This document shows positions 45,298-55,950 of a stretch of 64,000 nucleotides of DNA, in pieces. The notes below the pieces were generated by a model. It did no database searches and was not told where the DNA came from. It saw only the letters and a program-made list of their open reading frames with translations. Source of the stretch: Bacillus sp. 491mf (GTDB taxonomy: Bacteria; Bacillota; Bacilli; Bacillales; Bacillaceae_G). Within the stretch, counting starts at the first letter, position 1; each line of letters starts with the position of its first letter. The translations under genes were made by a program, and so were the position numbers. The stretch covers positions 124,001-188,000 of the forward strand of contig NZ_FOLV01000003.1 in the NCBI RefSeq assembly GCF_900112415.1. The letters run 5' to 3'.

Positions 45298-46092
45298 ATG
45301 GGAGTGGTCCAAACGGCAGAGTGGATGCGTACGCATTATCAAGAGCCGGAAAAAATTTGTGAGAAGTTTACAAAGTATATTCCGCTCCAAAAAGAAGAGG
45401 TGTATAGATTTCTTGTGTCAAAAGGAATGTTTCGCCCGGTAGCAGGTGGTGAGAAAGAAATAGACATATTGCAAAAAGAACGAGTATGGGAGCGATTGGC
45501 AGTAGAATATAAAAAACTACAGGAATGGTTAAACGGGCCTAATATACCGGTATTTACGCTGTTATCAAATCCGTATAATCGAACGATTCAACAAGAGTAT
45601 AACGGTAAAACGGGATTAGCGATGCGAAATGCTTTGTTTTTATTTGTAAGTTCACAAAATTCAATTGCTGAGCTTAAGGCATTGCTTACTCATGAATATC
45701 ACCATATATGCCGCATTCATGCAAGTGAGAAGAAAGAAGAAGCGTATACCATTTTAGATACAATGGTAATGGAAGGATTAGCGGAACATGCGGTGTATGA
45801 ACGGCACGGAGAAAGTTACTATGCGCCGTGGGTGTCTTATTACAACAAAGAAGACGCGATTATGTTTTGGCGCCGATATATACAAGACAGGTGGGACATA
45901 CAACGAGGATCGAGTGAGCATGATATATTGCTAAATGGACGAGGGTTATTCTATCCGAAAATGCTTGGGTATGCTATAGGGTTTTATATTGTAAAAGATT
46001 GTGCGTGGCGTAAGAAATGGGATACAACTTCTTTATTAGGAATGGATGCGAAAGCTATTTTAGAAGAGGCGTTGTCTTTTTATAATGCATGA
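45298..46092 (+). CDS. yjaZ: YjaZ-like putative zinc peptidase (DUF2268)
   Basis: A 264-aa cytosolic protein of the DUF2268 family. The motif LLTHEYHHICR near residues 129-139 (His132, Glu133, His135 or His136) resembles a zinc-peptidase HEXXH site, with a downstream Glu in VMEGLAEHAVYE near 163 as a possible third ligand. The ATG at 45298 follows AAAGGAGAGTGGGAG; GTG 45289 is inside the ribosome site. Substrates are unknown. It lies downstream of fabF as in B. subtilis, but the app oligopeptide operon that follows there is absent. Confidence 0.82.
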   Translation: MGVVQTAEWMRTHYQEPEKICEKFTKYIPLQKEEVYRFLVSKGMFRPVAGGEKEIDILQKERVWERLAVEYKKLQEWLNGPNIPVFTLLSNPYNRTIQQEYNGKTGLAMRNALFLFVSSQNSIAELKALLTHEYHHICRIHASEKKEEAYTILDTMVMEGLAEHAVYERHGESYYAPWVSYYNKEDAIMFWRRYIQDRWDIQRGSSEHDILLNGRGLFYPKMLGYAIGFYIVKDCAWRKKWDTTSLLGMDAKAILEEALSFYNA

Positions 46093-46278
46093 CCCAGCAC
46101 TTCAAAATTCCAAGAGAACAATCAGTAGAGGATGAAGAAAAAATCCACTAAATAAGCATGAAAGATAGAGGATAATGAAGAAATTAATTAAGGAGAATAT
46201 ATTTCCTCTCTTGGAATAAATTTTACGAAATATGACCATAATGAGATTTACAAACAGTTGTGAAGTGAGGGGTAAGCA

Positions 46279-47025
46279 ATGTTATATCTACATGATGTAT
46301 GGGTAAATTGGTTTGAAGGTGAAGAAAATGGGTATAACGTCTGTCATTTTTATGAATGGCGCAAGGATGATACGATCGAATTGTTAGATCAAGTACCATT
46401 AGTAAAGGTAGATTCCACATTATATCATTACATCGAGAACGAATTACTAGAGCTTCCGCAAAGACTAATGGAAGACGTACATCATAAGGCGTATATTCGA
46501 AAAAATCATGAACGGCTGCAGCAGGAGTATTGTTTTGTTGTATCAGATGGCAAAGGAATAATTGCAATTGATACAATTGGATACAACATTCCAATCCGAA
46601 AAAGTAGGTTGATTCCAAGACAAGAGCAAATGGTGTATGAAATGGTAGAAAACGTACAAGCAGAAACATATGATTTTGAAATGGAATCACCACAAAAGGA
46701 ACATCATATTTTATCACCTTCCCCACATATGATGAATGGGTTAACACGGAAAGAACGACAATTAAAACAACTGCTCTTTATGGCGCTAGATCAACTACAT
46801 ACAACGAAAAATCCAGCGGAGATTCGCTATTGGTTTACAGAATGGGATCCAGCAGCATATCCAGCTGTGCAACATCTGCCATTCGAAGAAGTATGGAACC
46901 GCTTATATGAAGAAGCAAAGCACGGATGGTCAGATAAACATGAACAGCTCTGTGAACGACTAGTAAGAGGACAACCATTCTTCGAAAAGTTGTGGGAAAT
47001 GGAAAATGAACAAAAGGTAAATTAA
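46279..47025 (+). CDS. yjbA: YjbA-like protein (DUF3603)
   Basis: A 248-aa soluble acidic protein starting [20 protein letters not shown], strongly characteristic of YjbA/DUF3603. Function unknown. The C-terminal half (about 165-245) is predicted helical. GTGAGGGG precedes the ATG. It lies between yjaZ and trpS as in the B. subtilis order after removal of the app operon. It is followed by a terminator and an R2 repeat. Confidence 0.83.
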   Translation: MLYLHDVWVNWFEGEENGYNVCHFYEWRKDDTIELLDQVPLVKVDSTLYHYIENELLELPQRLMEDVHHKAYIRKNHERLQQEYCFVVSDGKGIIAIDTIGYNIPIRKSRLIPRQEQMVYEMVENVQAETYDFEMESPQKEHHILSPSPHMMNGLTRKERQLKQLLFMALDQLHTTKNPAEIRYWFTEWDPAAYPAVQHLPFEEVWNRLYEEAKHGWSDKHEQLCERLVRGQPFFEKLWEMENEQKVN

Positions 47026-47028
47026 AAG

Positions 47029-47077
47029 GAATGATCCAAAAGGCACGGATGTGCCTTTTCGGATCATTCTTTTTTTG
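47029..47077 (+). terminator. terminator after yjbA
   Basis: AATGATCCaAAAGGCAC/GTGCCTTTtCGGATCATT stem with a four-base loop, followed by CTTTTTTT. Confidence 0.9.
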
Positions 47078-47082
47078 GTGAC

Positions 47083-47162
47083 CACAGATATATCGGCGGA
47101 AATGATACATTTATCGGCGCTTCGACACGATATAAAGACACCTCGACAAATTTCGGCATGAG
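47083..47162 (+). repeat. R2 repeat array, copy 3, downstream of yjbA
   Basis: Two units (GATATATCGGCGGAAATGAT and ACATTTATCGGCGCTTCGAC) followed by the tail CACGATATAAAGACACCTCG. It is the shortest of the three arrays. Confidence 0.75.
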
Positions 47163-47534
47163 AATGAACGATCTAGCTCCGGCGGCTAGAATCTCCGGTC
47201 GTTTCGCTCCCTCGGTCGAGGTAAAGAACACCTCTCGTTCGGGAGCTCCAACGCCCTGCGATTCTGAACGAGCTGCCTCCGCTTTTCGAGATGTCCAGCT
47301 CCAGCGGCTAGAATGGTCGGTGGCTTCGCGCCTTCCTGCGAGGTAAAGAACACCTCTACGTCAGGAGCTCCATCCCCCTCCCATTCTAAGCGAGCCGCTT
47401 CCGCTTTTTGATGATGTCTAGCTCCGCCTCCTAGCCCTTCCTGTCTAAGAACCTTCCGCACGAGAAAGTAAAAATCACTTTCTGTGCGAAAGAACCTTAG
47501 CCAACAGGGCTAAACAGTCGGCTCCGCTATTCTT
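47163..47534 (+). repeat. R3 GC-rich modules (A', A, B) between yjbA and trpS
   Basis: Three modules of about 120 nt. A' (47166-47289) and A (47290-47410) start near CAGCTCCAGCGGCTAGAAT and end ATTCTAAGCGAGCCGCTTCC, giving inverted ends. B (47415-47534) has CGCACGAGAAAGT/ACTTTCTGTGCG and TAGCCCT/AGGGCTA stems. B ends a few bases from the trpS stop codon. Confidence 0.8.
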
Positions 47535-47535
47535 C

Positions 47536-48870
<1,335 letters not shown>

Positions 48871-48872
48871 AC

Positions 48873-49122
48873 AAAAAAGCCCATTCATCCCTGAAAATAG
48901 GGACGAATGGACCGCGGTACCACCCTAATTATTTTGCGAACGCAAAATCTCTTTATCCATTGTAACGTTGGATGTGACGCCAAAGCCTACTCCTGAAACG
49001 TTTCGGTTTGGTGCTCAAAAGCCCATTCCATATTGGACAATTACTTGTTCGCACCAAACACAAGCTCTCTGAAATTGCTTCAATATGTACTCTTCTTTCT
49101 CATTGCATACGTATAAAATTTT
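48873..49122 (-). ncRNA. T-box riboswitch (tryptophan) of trpS
   Basis: The minus strand contains the canonical T-box AGGGTGGTACCGCGG (48913-48927), followed by the terminator CCATTCGTCCC/GGGATGAATGG and a U-run (48873-48878). The upstream Stem I region holds AGAGAG and a GAATGGGC segment in which UGG can serve as the Trp specifier. Uncharged tRNA-Trp is expected to stabilise the antiterminator. Confidence 0.93.
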
Positions 49123-49128
49123 TGTACT

Positions 49129-49156
49129 ATTATAACACATAATAAATAGTTTGCAA
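49129..49156 (-). promoter_or_regulatory. trpS T-box promoter
   Basis: On the minus strand TTGCAA (49151-49156), a 16-nt spacer and TATAAT (49129-49134) with an extended TG element. It begins directly beyond the stop of the DUF3899 gene. Confidence 0.75.
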
Positions 49157-49157
49157 A

Positions 49158-49535
49158 TTACTTAAGAACGGTGTAACTAATAATTGTTGATAATGTTCCT
49201 AATATGATACCAGTAATCACGATAGGGTATGTCCATACAAAGGAATAAGTTCGATATAATAGTTCTTTCGGATCGCGTTTTTCTTCTTCTTCAATTAAAG
49301 ATTCAAACTTTTTATTGGACCGACCTAATTTTTTAAAAGCATATATTGTTACATTGAAAAAGCCGCGTTGAAATAGAAATACAAATCCTCCGATAATAAT
49401 GAAGAGTAAAGCGATATAAAACATCATATTGACAAAATTTAATAAAAAAGAATTAGAAAATATAACAGCATATGCGCCAGAAATCGCAATTGTACTTCCT
49501 GTTAATATACTAATACGTGAAAAAAATGTATTCAA
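49158..49535 (-). CDS. DUF3899-like membrane protein
   Basis: A 125-aa protein with three hydrophobic helices (residues about 8-28, 32-54 and 98-122) and a charged cytoplasmic loop (KKFESLIEEEEKRDPKELLY). It resembles the DUF3899 family of uncharacterised Bacillus membrane proteins. GGAGGGGAAGC lies before the ATG. Its stop codon lies beside the trpS promoter, with no visible terminator between. Confidence 0.7.
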   Translation of the reverse strand: MNTFFSRISILTGSTIAISGAYAVIFSNSFLLNFVNMMFYIALLFIIIGGFVFLFQRGFFNVTIYAFKKLGRSNKKFESLIEEEEKRDPKELLYRTYSFVWTYPIVITGIILGTLSTIISYTVLK

Positions 49536-49735
49536 ATGCTTCCCCTCCGCAAAAATATTACTAGAATTATTATACTATAAAAGTTATAATATGTACTATA
49601 AAGAATTTTTAGAAAAAAAATACGATTGCGCATTTTCCTTTAATTAGATAACTTCAATGTTAAGTCTTGTCTTTACAAAAAATATATAAAATACACTGTA
49701 AATTAAAAATTTTAACAAAAAAACAAAAAATTATA

Positions 49736-49763
49736 TTCACAATCGTCTCATTCTATGTATAAT
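49736..49763 (+). promoter_or_regulatory. putative opp operon promoter
   Basis: TTCACA (49736-49741), a 16-nt spacer and TATAAT (49758-49763). It leaves a 5' leader of about 240 nt before oppB. The 49536-50010 gap has no gene. AT-rich stretches such as AATTTTAACAAAAAA near 49705 could be weak CodY sites but are not convincing. Confidence 0.5.
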
Positions 49764-50010
49764 GAAAATTGTAGAAACTTGGAGATTATTCTTTTAATTC
49801 TAAATCTTTACAGGTGAAGCTACATAATGCGCAATTGGAGAATTTCAAGATTTAATCTCATAAGTAAATAGTTTTTAGTAATAATGTGATTTATTCCATC
49901 GGTTTCAAGGGTATATGCCTATGATGGGCGTATGCTCTTATTTTTAAAGATAATAGTAAGAATATTTAAAACTATCTTATTGCTTTTGAAAAAATGGGGA
50001 GGTGCTATTT

Positions 50011-50940
50011 ATGGGACGTTATACACTACAACGTTTCGTGTACATGGTCATTACATTATTTTTAATCACAACTTTAACATTCTTTTTAATGAAGTTGTTG
50101 CCGGGTTCTCCGCTTAAAAATCAGGAGAAGTTATCACCAGCACAAAAAGAAATCATTTTAGACAAATATGGATTAAATGATCCGCTACCAGTGCAATATG
50201 CACGCTACATGGGGAATTTAGCTAAAGGGGACTTAGGGGTATCATTCCAATATGATAACCGTCCGGTAACAGAGATGATTGTTGACCGCATTGGTCCATC
50301 TGCACAATTAGGCTTTCAAGCAATTGTTTTAGGAACTTTTATTGGATTATTACTAGGTATTGTTGCAGCGTTACGTACGAATACATGGGCCGATTACGGG
50401 GCGACCTTTATATCGGTACTCGGGATGTCGGTACCGGGATTCGTTTTTGCGGCACTACTACAATATTATGTAGCGGTAAAATTAGGTTGGTTACCAGTAG
50501 CATTCTGGAAAGGATTTGAATACACAATCCTACCAACGATTGCATTATCAGTAGGTGTAACAGCAACAATTGCTCGTTTTGCACGTACAGAATTAATTGA
50601 GGTTATGCAAGCAGATTACATTTTAACAGCGAAAGCAAAAGGGATTAGTCAAAGTGTAATTATTGTAAAACATGCATTGCGAAATGCTCTTATTCCAATC
50701 ATTACGGTTTTAGGTCCGATGGTCGCTGGTATAATGACAGGAACCCTTGTTATTGAGCAAGTATTTGCTGTACCAGGTTTAGGGGAACAGTTCGTTAAGT
50801 CTATTCCATTAAACGACTATACAATTATCATGGGTACAACAATGTTCTATAGTGCAATTTTCATTCTTGTTATCTTTATAGTCGATGTACTATACGGTGT
50901 AGTTGATCCTCGTATTCGTTTAGCGGGAGGGAAAAAATGA
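50011..50940 (+). CDS. oppB: oligopeptide ABC transporter permease OppB
   Basis: A 309-aa membrane permease with six transmembrane helices and the binding-protein-dependent EAA-type cytoplasmic loop (TAKAKGISQSVIIVKHALRN near 207-226). It imports oligopeptides with OppC, the ATPases OppD/F and the lipoprotein OppA. ATG 50011 is 9 nt from GGGGAGG; ATG 50002 overlaps the ribosome site. It is the first gene of oppBCDF and overlaps oppC by 4 nt (ATGA). In Bacillus, Opp also brings in signalling peptides. Confidence 0.93.
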   Translation: MGRYTLQRFVYMVITLFLITTLTFFLMKLLPGSPLKNQEKLSPAQKEIILDKYGLNDPLPVQYARYMGNLAKGDLGVSFQYDNRPVTEMIVDRIGPSAQLGFQAIVLGTFIGLLLGIVAALRTNTWADYGATFISVLGMSVPGFVFAALLQYYVAVKLGWLPVAFWKGFEYTILPTIALSVGVTATIARFARTELIEVMQADYILTAKAKGISQSVIIVKHALRNALIPIITVLGPMVAGIMTGTLVIEQVFAVPGLGEQFVKSIPLNDYTIIMGTTMFYSAIFILVIFIVDVLYGVVDPRIRLAGGKK

Positions 50941-51953
50941 TGAAAGATGTACAAAAAATATCGCCAGATTTATTTCAACCAGCAAATCGCAGCCATACGG
51001 ATAATGAAGTTATTGCCCGCCCAAGTGTAAAGTTTTGGGAAGATGTAAGAAGACGCTTGTTTCAACATAAAGGCGCAGTTTTTGGGATGGTTATACTCGC
51101 TCTCATTACACTGTTAGCGATTTTTGGTCCAATGATGAGTAAATATTCTTATAAAGATCAAGATTTAAACCGTGCGAAAATACCACCGAAAATACCAGTT
51201 TTAGAGAACATTCACTGGTTGCCTTTTGATGGTGTAGACCAATATGGTGTAGACCAGTATGAGAAACGTGATATTAAAGATTATTTCTGGTTTGGTACAG
51301 ATGATCTTGGTCGTGACATTTGGACAAGAACGTGGGATGGAACACGAGTATCTTTATATATCGCATTATTAGCAGCAGCAATCGATTTAATTATTGGGGT
51401 TGCATATGGTGGTATCTCAGCATTCTACGGAGGCCGTGTTGATAACTACATGCAACGTTTCGTTGAAGTATTAAATGGTATTCCGTACTTAATTATTGTA
51501 ATATTAATGGTAATTGTAATGGATCCTGGTATTCTATCAATTACATTTGCGATGGCTCTTACAGGATGGATTGGAATGTCACGTGTTGTGCGTGGACAAG
51601 TATTGAAAATGAAAAATCATGAGTATGTATTGGCATCACGTACACTTGGAGCAACAAATACACAATTAATTGTAAGACATTTAGTACCAAACTTAATGGG
51701 TTCTATCATTGTTATGACGATGTTCACAATTCCAAGTGCAGTGTTTGGAGAAGCTTTCTTAAGTTTCATCGGTCTAGGAATTCAGCCACCGTTAGCATCA
51801 TTAGGTTCTTTAGTAAGTGATGGATATAAATCAATTCAAACATATCCACATATGATGTTTATTCCAGCGTTTGTAATTAGTATGTTGATTTTAGCATTTA
51901 ACTTATTAGCAGATGGTTTACGTGATGCATTAGATCCAAAAATGCGTAAATAA
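50937..51953 (+). CDS. oppC: oligopeptide ABC transporter permease OppC
   Basis: A 338-aa second permease. An N-terminal cytoplasmic arm (about 1-40) and first helix are followed by a periplasm-facing insertion with the conserved FWFGTDDLGRDIWTR near 118-132, then five helices and the EAA loop (ASRTLGATNTQLIVRHLVPN). Starts at ATG 50937 or 50940, coupled to oppB. Nineteen bases separate it from oppD. Confidence 0.93.
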   Translation: MMKDVQKISPDLFQPANRSHTDNEVIARPSVKFWEDVRRRLFQHKGAVFGMVILALITLLAIFGPMMSKYSYKDQDLNRAKIPPKIPVLENIHWLPFDGVDQYGVDQYEKRDIKDYFWFGTDDLGRDIWTRTWDGTRVSLYIALLAAAIDLIIGVAYGGISAFYGGRVDNYMQRFVEVLNGIPYLIIVILMVIVMDPGILSITFAMALTGWIGMSRVVRGQVLKMKNHEYVLASRTLGATNTQLIVRHLVPNLMGSIIVMTMFTIPSAVFGEAFLSFIGLGIQPPLASLGSLVSDGYKSIQTYPHMMFIPAFVISMLILAFNLLADGLRDALDPKMRK

Positions 51954-51971
51954 AGCGGGGAAGGAGATGGA

Positions 51972-53021
51972 ATGATGAAAACTTTGTTAGAAGTAAAAGA
52001 TTTACAAGTTTCGTTCGACACACATGCTGGTGAAGTACAAGCAGTGCGCGGAGTTACTTTTGATCTGAAAAAAGGAGAAACGCTAGCAATTGTGGGGGAA
52101 TCTGGTTCTGGTAAGTCCGTTACGTCTAAAGCGCTAATGGACTTAATTCCAAAGCCACCAGGACGCATTAAGAATGGGGAAATTATTTTTGACGGCCGTG
52201 ATTTAACGAAGTTGTCTGAAAAAGAAATGCAACAAATTCGCGGAAAAGAGATTGCGATGATTTTCCAAGATCCAATGACATCTTTAAATCCAACGATGAC
52301 AATTGGTAATCAAATTATGGAAGGTCTTATTAAGCATCAAGGAATGAGTAAAGCTGATGCTCGTAAAGTTGCGTTAGAGCTGATCGACCTTGTAGGGATT
52401 CCGAATCCAGAAGCACGTCTTAAGCAATATCCGCACCAATTTTCAGGTGGTATGAGACAGCGTGTTGTTATTGCGATGGCGCTTGCTTGTAATCCGAAAT
52501 TATTAATTGCCGATGAGCCAACAACTGCGCTTGACGTAACAATTCAAGCACAAATTTTAGAGTTGATGAAAGACATTCAGCAAAAAACAGAAGCGGCTAT
52601 CATTTTTATTACGCATGATTTAGGTGTTGTTGCCAATGTAGCGGACCGCGTAGCTGTTATGTATGCAGGGAAAGTTGTAGAGATTGGAACAGTGGATGAA
52701 ATTTTCTATAATCCGAAACATCCGTATACATGGGGATTATTAGCTTCTATGCCAAGCCTAGAAGGTGGGGAAGATGAATTATATGCAATTCCGGGAACGC
52801 CGCCAGACTTATTAAAGCCGCCAAAAGGTGATGCATTTGCAGCGCGTAATCCACAAGCGTTAAAGATTGACTTTGAAATGGAACCACCTTTATTCAAAAT
52901 AAGTGATACGCATTATGCAGCAACGTGGCTGCTTCATGAACAAGCTCCGAAAGTGGAGCCGCCTGAAATTGTCCAAAGACGTATTCGACAAATGAAAGCG
53001 GGTGAACAGCATGACAAATAA
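51972..53021 (+). CDS. oppD: oligopeptide ABC transporter ATPase OppD
   Basis: A 349-aa ATP-binding subunit. Walker A GESGSGKS is near residues 39-46, the ABC signature FSGGMRQRV near 156-164 and Walker B LLIADEPT near 177-184. The C-terminal oligopeptide extension (PGTPPDLLKPPKGDAFAARN-like) lacks the usual run of cluster cysteines. GGGGAAGGAGATGG precedes the start. The 3' end overlaps oppF by 11 nt. Confidence 0.93.
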   Translation: MMKTLLEVKDLQVSFDTHAGEVQAVRGVTFDLKKGETLAIVGESGSGKSVTSKALMDLIPKPPGRIKNGEIIFDGRDLTKLSEKEMQQIRGKEIAMIFQDPMTSLNPTMTIGNQIMEGLIKHQGMSKADARKVALELIDLVGIPNPEARLKQYPHQFSGGMRQRVVIAMALACNPKLLIADEPTTALDVTIQAQILELMKDIQQKTEAAIIFITHDLGVVANVADRVAVMYAGKVVEIGTVDEIFYNPKHPYTWGLLASMPSLEGGEDELYAIPGTPPDLLKPPKGDAFAARNPQALKIDFEMEPPLFKISDTHYAATWLLHEQAPKVEPPEIVQRRIRQMKAGEQHDK

Positions 53022-53946
53022 TCGTGAAAAATTAATTGAAGTGAAAAATGTAAAGCAATATTTTAACGTGAACGGCGGAGTTGTTAAAGCAATTGATGAT
53101 GTGACATTCGACATTTACCGCGGAGAAACATTCGGCCTTGTAGGTGAGTCTGGTTCTGGTAAATCAACAACGGGAAGAACAATCATTCGTTTATATGACG
53201 CAACGGCGGGCGAAGTGTTGTTTGATGGGAATAATGTACACGGTAAAAAATCACGTGCGGAATTAAAGAAATTTAACCGTAAAATGCAAATGATTTTCCA
53301 AGATCCATACGCATCGTTAAATCCGCGTATGAGCGTTGGTGATATTATTGCAGAAGGAATTGATATTCACGGTCTTGCTAAAAACAAAGAAGATCGTATG
53401 AAGCGTGTGTATGAATTACTTGAAACAGTTGGTTTGAACCGTGAGCATGCAAGTCGTTTCCCGCATGAATTCTCTGGTGGACAACGTCAGCGTATTGGGA
53501 TTGCAAGAGCGTTAGCAGTAGAACCGGACTTTATTATTGCCGATGAGCCGATTTCAGCACTTGACGTGTCAATTCAGGCGCAAGTAGTTAACTTATTGAA
53601 AAATCTACAAAAAGAAAAAGGCTTAACATACTTATTTATTGCCCATGATTTATCGATGGTAAAATATATTAGTGATCGCATCGGTGTTATGCATCACGGG
53701 AAAATCGTGGAACTTGCAACAAGTGAAGAGTTATACGAGCATCCAATTCATCCGTATACAAAATCACTACTATCAGCAATTCCGCTTCCAGATCCAGATT
53801 ATGAGCGCAATCGTAAACGTATCGTGTACGATCCATCTCAGCATCAATATGGAAATGAAGAACCGCAAATGCGCGAAGTTCGTCCAGGACATTTCGTTCT
53901 TTGCTCAGAAGCTGAGTATAAGAAGTATAAAGAAATCTATCAATAA
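53011..53946 (+). CDS. oppF: oligopeptide ABC transporter ATPase OppF
   Basis: A 311-aa partner ATPase of OppD. Walker A GESGSGKST is near 48-56, the signature FSGGQRQRIGIARAL near 158-172, Walker B FIIADEP follows, and a C-terminal oligopeptide-transporter tail ends ...EAEYKKYKEIYQ. ATG 53011 follows AAAGCGGGTGAAC within the oppD end; a longer frame from 53002 has no ribosome site. It is followed by a strong terminator, so oppA is transcribed separately. Confidence 0.93.
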   Translation: MTNNREKLIEVKNVKQYFNVNGGVVKAIDDVTFDIYRGETFGLVGESGSGKSTTGRTIIRLYDATAGEVLFDGNNVHGKKSRAELKKFNRKMQMIFQDPYASLNPRMSVGDIIAEGIDIHGLAKNKEDRMKRVYELLETVGLNREHASRFPHEFSGGQRQRIGIARALAVEPDFIIADEPISALDVSIQAQVVNLLKNLQKEKGLTYLFIAHDLSMVKYISDRIGVMHHGKIVELATSEELYEHPIHPYTKSLLSAIPLPDPDYERNRKRIVYDPSQHQYGNEEPQMREVRPGHFVLCSEAEYKKYKEIYQ

Positions 53947-53949
53947 GAG

Positions 53950-53985
53950 AAACCGAGCACGTGGAAAATGTGCTCGGTTTTTCGT
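53950..53985 (+). terminator. terminator between oppF and oppA
   Basis: AAACCGAGCAC/GTGCTCGGTTT stem with a short loop and T-rich tail. Confidence 0.88.
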
Positions 53986-54124
53986 TGTTTAAAAAAATGA
54001 AAGTATTTTGTACAAAATATATATTATAAAAATCTTTAGATTATATTCAGATAATTTAAATTAATTTAAAAATAACAAAAAATCGATGAAAATATTGATA
54101 TTAAAGCAAAGTAGAATAATGGGA

Positions 54125-54189
54125 TGTTAACAGAAAATTTTTATAAAATAGAAAAATAAATATACAAATAATCAATTTGTATGTATAAT
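54125..54189 (+). promoter_or_regulatory. oppA promoter region with a weak CodY-like site
   Basis: TATAAT at 54184-54189 is a good -10, but the -35 (TATACA, about 54161) is poor. TGTTAACAGAAAATT (54125-54139) matches the CodY motif AATTTTCWGAAAATT at about 11 of 15 positions. opp genes are CodY targets in Bacillus, so nutritional control is plausible but unproven. Confidence 0.35.
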
Positions 54190-54263
54190 ATGAATTATTA
54201 GAACTTAATTACTTTTTATTATTTTCAATGAAAGAGCTAACATTTTGGAGGAGGGTATAATAC

Positions 54264-55904
54264 ATGAAGAAAAAGGTGCCGATGCTACTTGCATCAACAT
54301 TGACAGTCAGCATGATTTTAGGGGGATGCGGATCTTCAAAAGATGATTCGAAGGCGAAAGCAAAAGGGGACACAAGTAATGCGAAGCAGGTAATCAATAT
54401 GATTGAAACAGCTGAGCTTCCGACGATGGATACAACATTAACAACAGACTCAGCATCTTCAAGCGTAATGAACAATGCAATGGAAGGATTATATCGTCTT
54501 GGAAAAGATCAAAAGGTAGTTCCAGGTGTAGCTGAGTCGTATCAAAAATCAGAAGATGGAAAGAAATATACGTTTAAATTACGCAAAGATGCAAAATGGT
54601 CAAATGGCGACCCTGTAACAGCAAAAGATTTTGTGTACGCTTGGCAACGAGCAGTAAATCCAGATACAGCTGCAAAGTCTGCTTACATTATGTTTGATGT
54701 GAAGAATGCAGAAAAAATTAATATGAAACAATTGCCAGTAGACCAATTAGGTGTAAAAGCAGTTGATGATTATACATTCGAAGTAGAACTAGATAATCCG
54801 GTTCCGTATTTTGTGAATTTAACAGTATATCCACTGTTCTTCCCACTTAATGAAAAATTCGTAAAAGAACAAGGGCAAAAACATGGATTAGAAGCGAATA
54901 CAACATTATATAATGGTCCATTTGTATTAAGTGAATGGAAACATGAGCAAAGCTACCAATTAAAGAAAAATCCATCTTATTGGGATAATAAAGCAGTTAA
55001 ATTAGAAGAAGTAAACTTTAATATCGTAAAAGAAACAGGAACAGCAATAAATTTATATGAAACAAAAGCAGTTGACCGTGTTCTTTTATCGGCAGAATTT
55101 GTAGATAAATATAGAAAAGATAGCGGTTTTAAAACGACAAGTGATCCAACAGTATTCTTCTTACGTTTAAATGAAAAGAATCCTGCTTTAGCAAATAAAA
55201 ATATTCGTAAAGCGATTTCTTTAGGGTTTGAGCGTAAAGGTATGATCAATACATTGTTAAATAACGGTTCAAAAGCAGCTGGCGGCTTAGTTCCGGAAGA
55301 CTTTGTTAAGAGTTCTGACGGGAAGGACTTCCGTAAAGAAAATGGAAATCTTGCAAAAGTGGATCTAAAAGAAGCGAAAAAGTATTGGGAAGCTGGTAAA
55401 AAAGAACTTGGAAAAGACACAATTGAATTAACGCTATTAAACTCTGATACAGAATTAGCGAAGAAAATTAGTGAGTTTTTAAAGGGTGAATTAGAAAAGA
55501 ATTTACCAGGCTTAAAACTAAATGTGAAAGTACAACCTTTTGCACAATTATTAAAATTAGAGAGCAGCGGTGATTACGATATTTCATATAGCGGCTGGGG
55601 ACCAGACTACCCAGATGCAATGACATTCCTTGATTTATTTGTAACAAACGGTGCACAAAATAAAATGGGTTATTCAAATGCTAAGTATGATGAGTTGATT
55701 ACAAAGGCTAAGAAAGAAGGATCTGATGTAAAAGGACGTTGGAATGACCTGTCGAAAGCAGAAAAAATCCTATTCGATGAAGCGGCGATTGCACCAATCT
55801 ATCAACGTGGAAGAGCATTCTTAGAGCGTGAAACAATAAAAGATCTTTATGTCAATAAATATGGCCCAGAGTTAAGCTTTAAGTGGACTTCTGTAGGAAA
55901 ATAG
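54264..55904 (+). CDS. oppA: oligopeptide ABC transporter substrate-binding lipoprotein OppA
   Basis: A 546-aa lipoprotein of the SBP_bac_5 family. The lipobox is LGGC with Cys22 and the mature part is full length. Early YRLGKDQKVVPGVAESYQKS and later DYDISYSGWGPDYPDAMTFL are typical of peptide-binding OppA proteins. GGAGGAGGG lies before the ATG. It lies after oppBCDF but behind its own promoter, unlike B. subtilis where oppA is first; separate transcription gives the usual excess of binding protein. Many OppA paralogues exist in this group. Confidence 0.92.
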   Translation: MKKKVPMLLASTLTVSMILGGCGSSKDDSKAKAKGDTSNAKQVINMIETAELPTMDTTLTTDSASSSVMNNAMEGLYRLGKDQKVVPGVAESYQKSEDGKKYTFKLRKDAKWSNGDPVTAKDFVYAWQRAVNPDTAAKSAYIMFDVKNAEKINMKQLPVDQLGVKAVDDYTFEVELDNPVPYFVNLTVYPLFFPLNEKFVKEQGQKHGLEANTTLYNGPFVLSEWKHEQSYQLKKNPSYWDNKAVKLEEVNFNIVKETGTAINLYETKAVDRVLLSAEFVDKYRKDSGFKTTSDPTVFFLRLNEKNPALANKNIRKAISLGFERKGMINTLLNNGSKAAGGLVPEDFVKSSDGKDFRKENGNLAKVDLKEAKKYWEAGKKELGKDTIELTLLNSDTELAKKISEFLKGELEKNLPGLKLNVKVQPFAQLLKLESSGDYDISYSGWGPDYPDAMTFLDLFVTNGAQNKMGYSNAKYDELITKAKKEGSDVKGRWNDLSKAEKILFDEAAIAPIYQRGRAFLERETIKDLYVNKYGPELSFKWTSVGK

Positions 55905-55915
55905 TACGTATGAAA

Positions 55916-55950
55916 AAGAAGCAGGATTCGAATCCTGCTTCTTTTTTAAT
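55916..55950. terminator. terminator between oppA and the 67-aa membrane gene
   Basis: AAAGAAGCAGGATTC/GAATCCTGCTTCTTT makes a near-perfect stem with a T-run, and it reaches the stop of the minus-strand gene. It is bidirectional. Confidence 0.9.

Noticed and set aside
45203-45442. Plus-strand 79-codon frame overlapping the yjaZ start
   Set aside because: It overlaps yjaZ in another frame, its start lies in the fabF terminator region, and yjaZ has the ribosome site and family motifs.
47158-47461. Open frames of 62 and 91 codons on both strands between yjbA and trpS
   Set aside because: They lie wholly within GC-rich R3 repeat modules, and the same modules elsewhere do not keep the frame open.
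54125-54139. Strong CodY operator upstream of oppA
   Set aside because: Only about 11 of 15 positions match in very AT-rich DNA; kept only as a low-confidence note.
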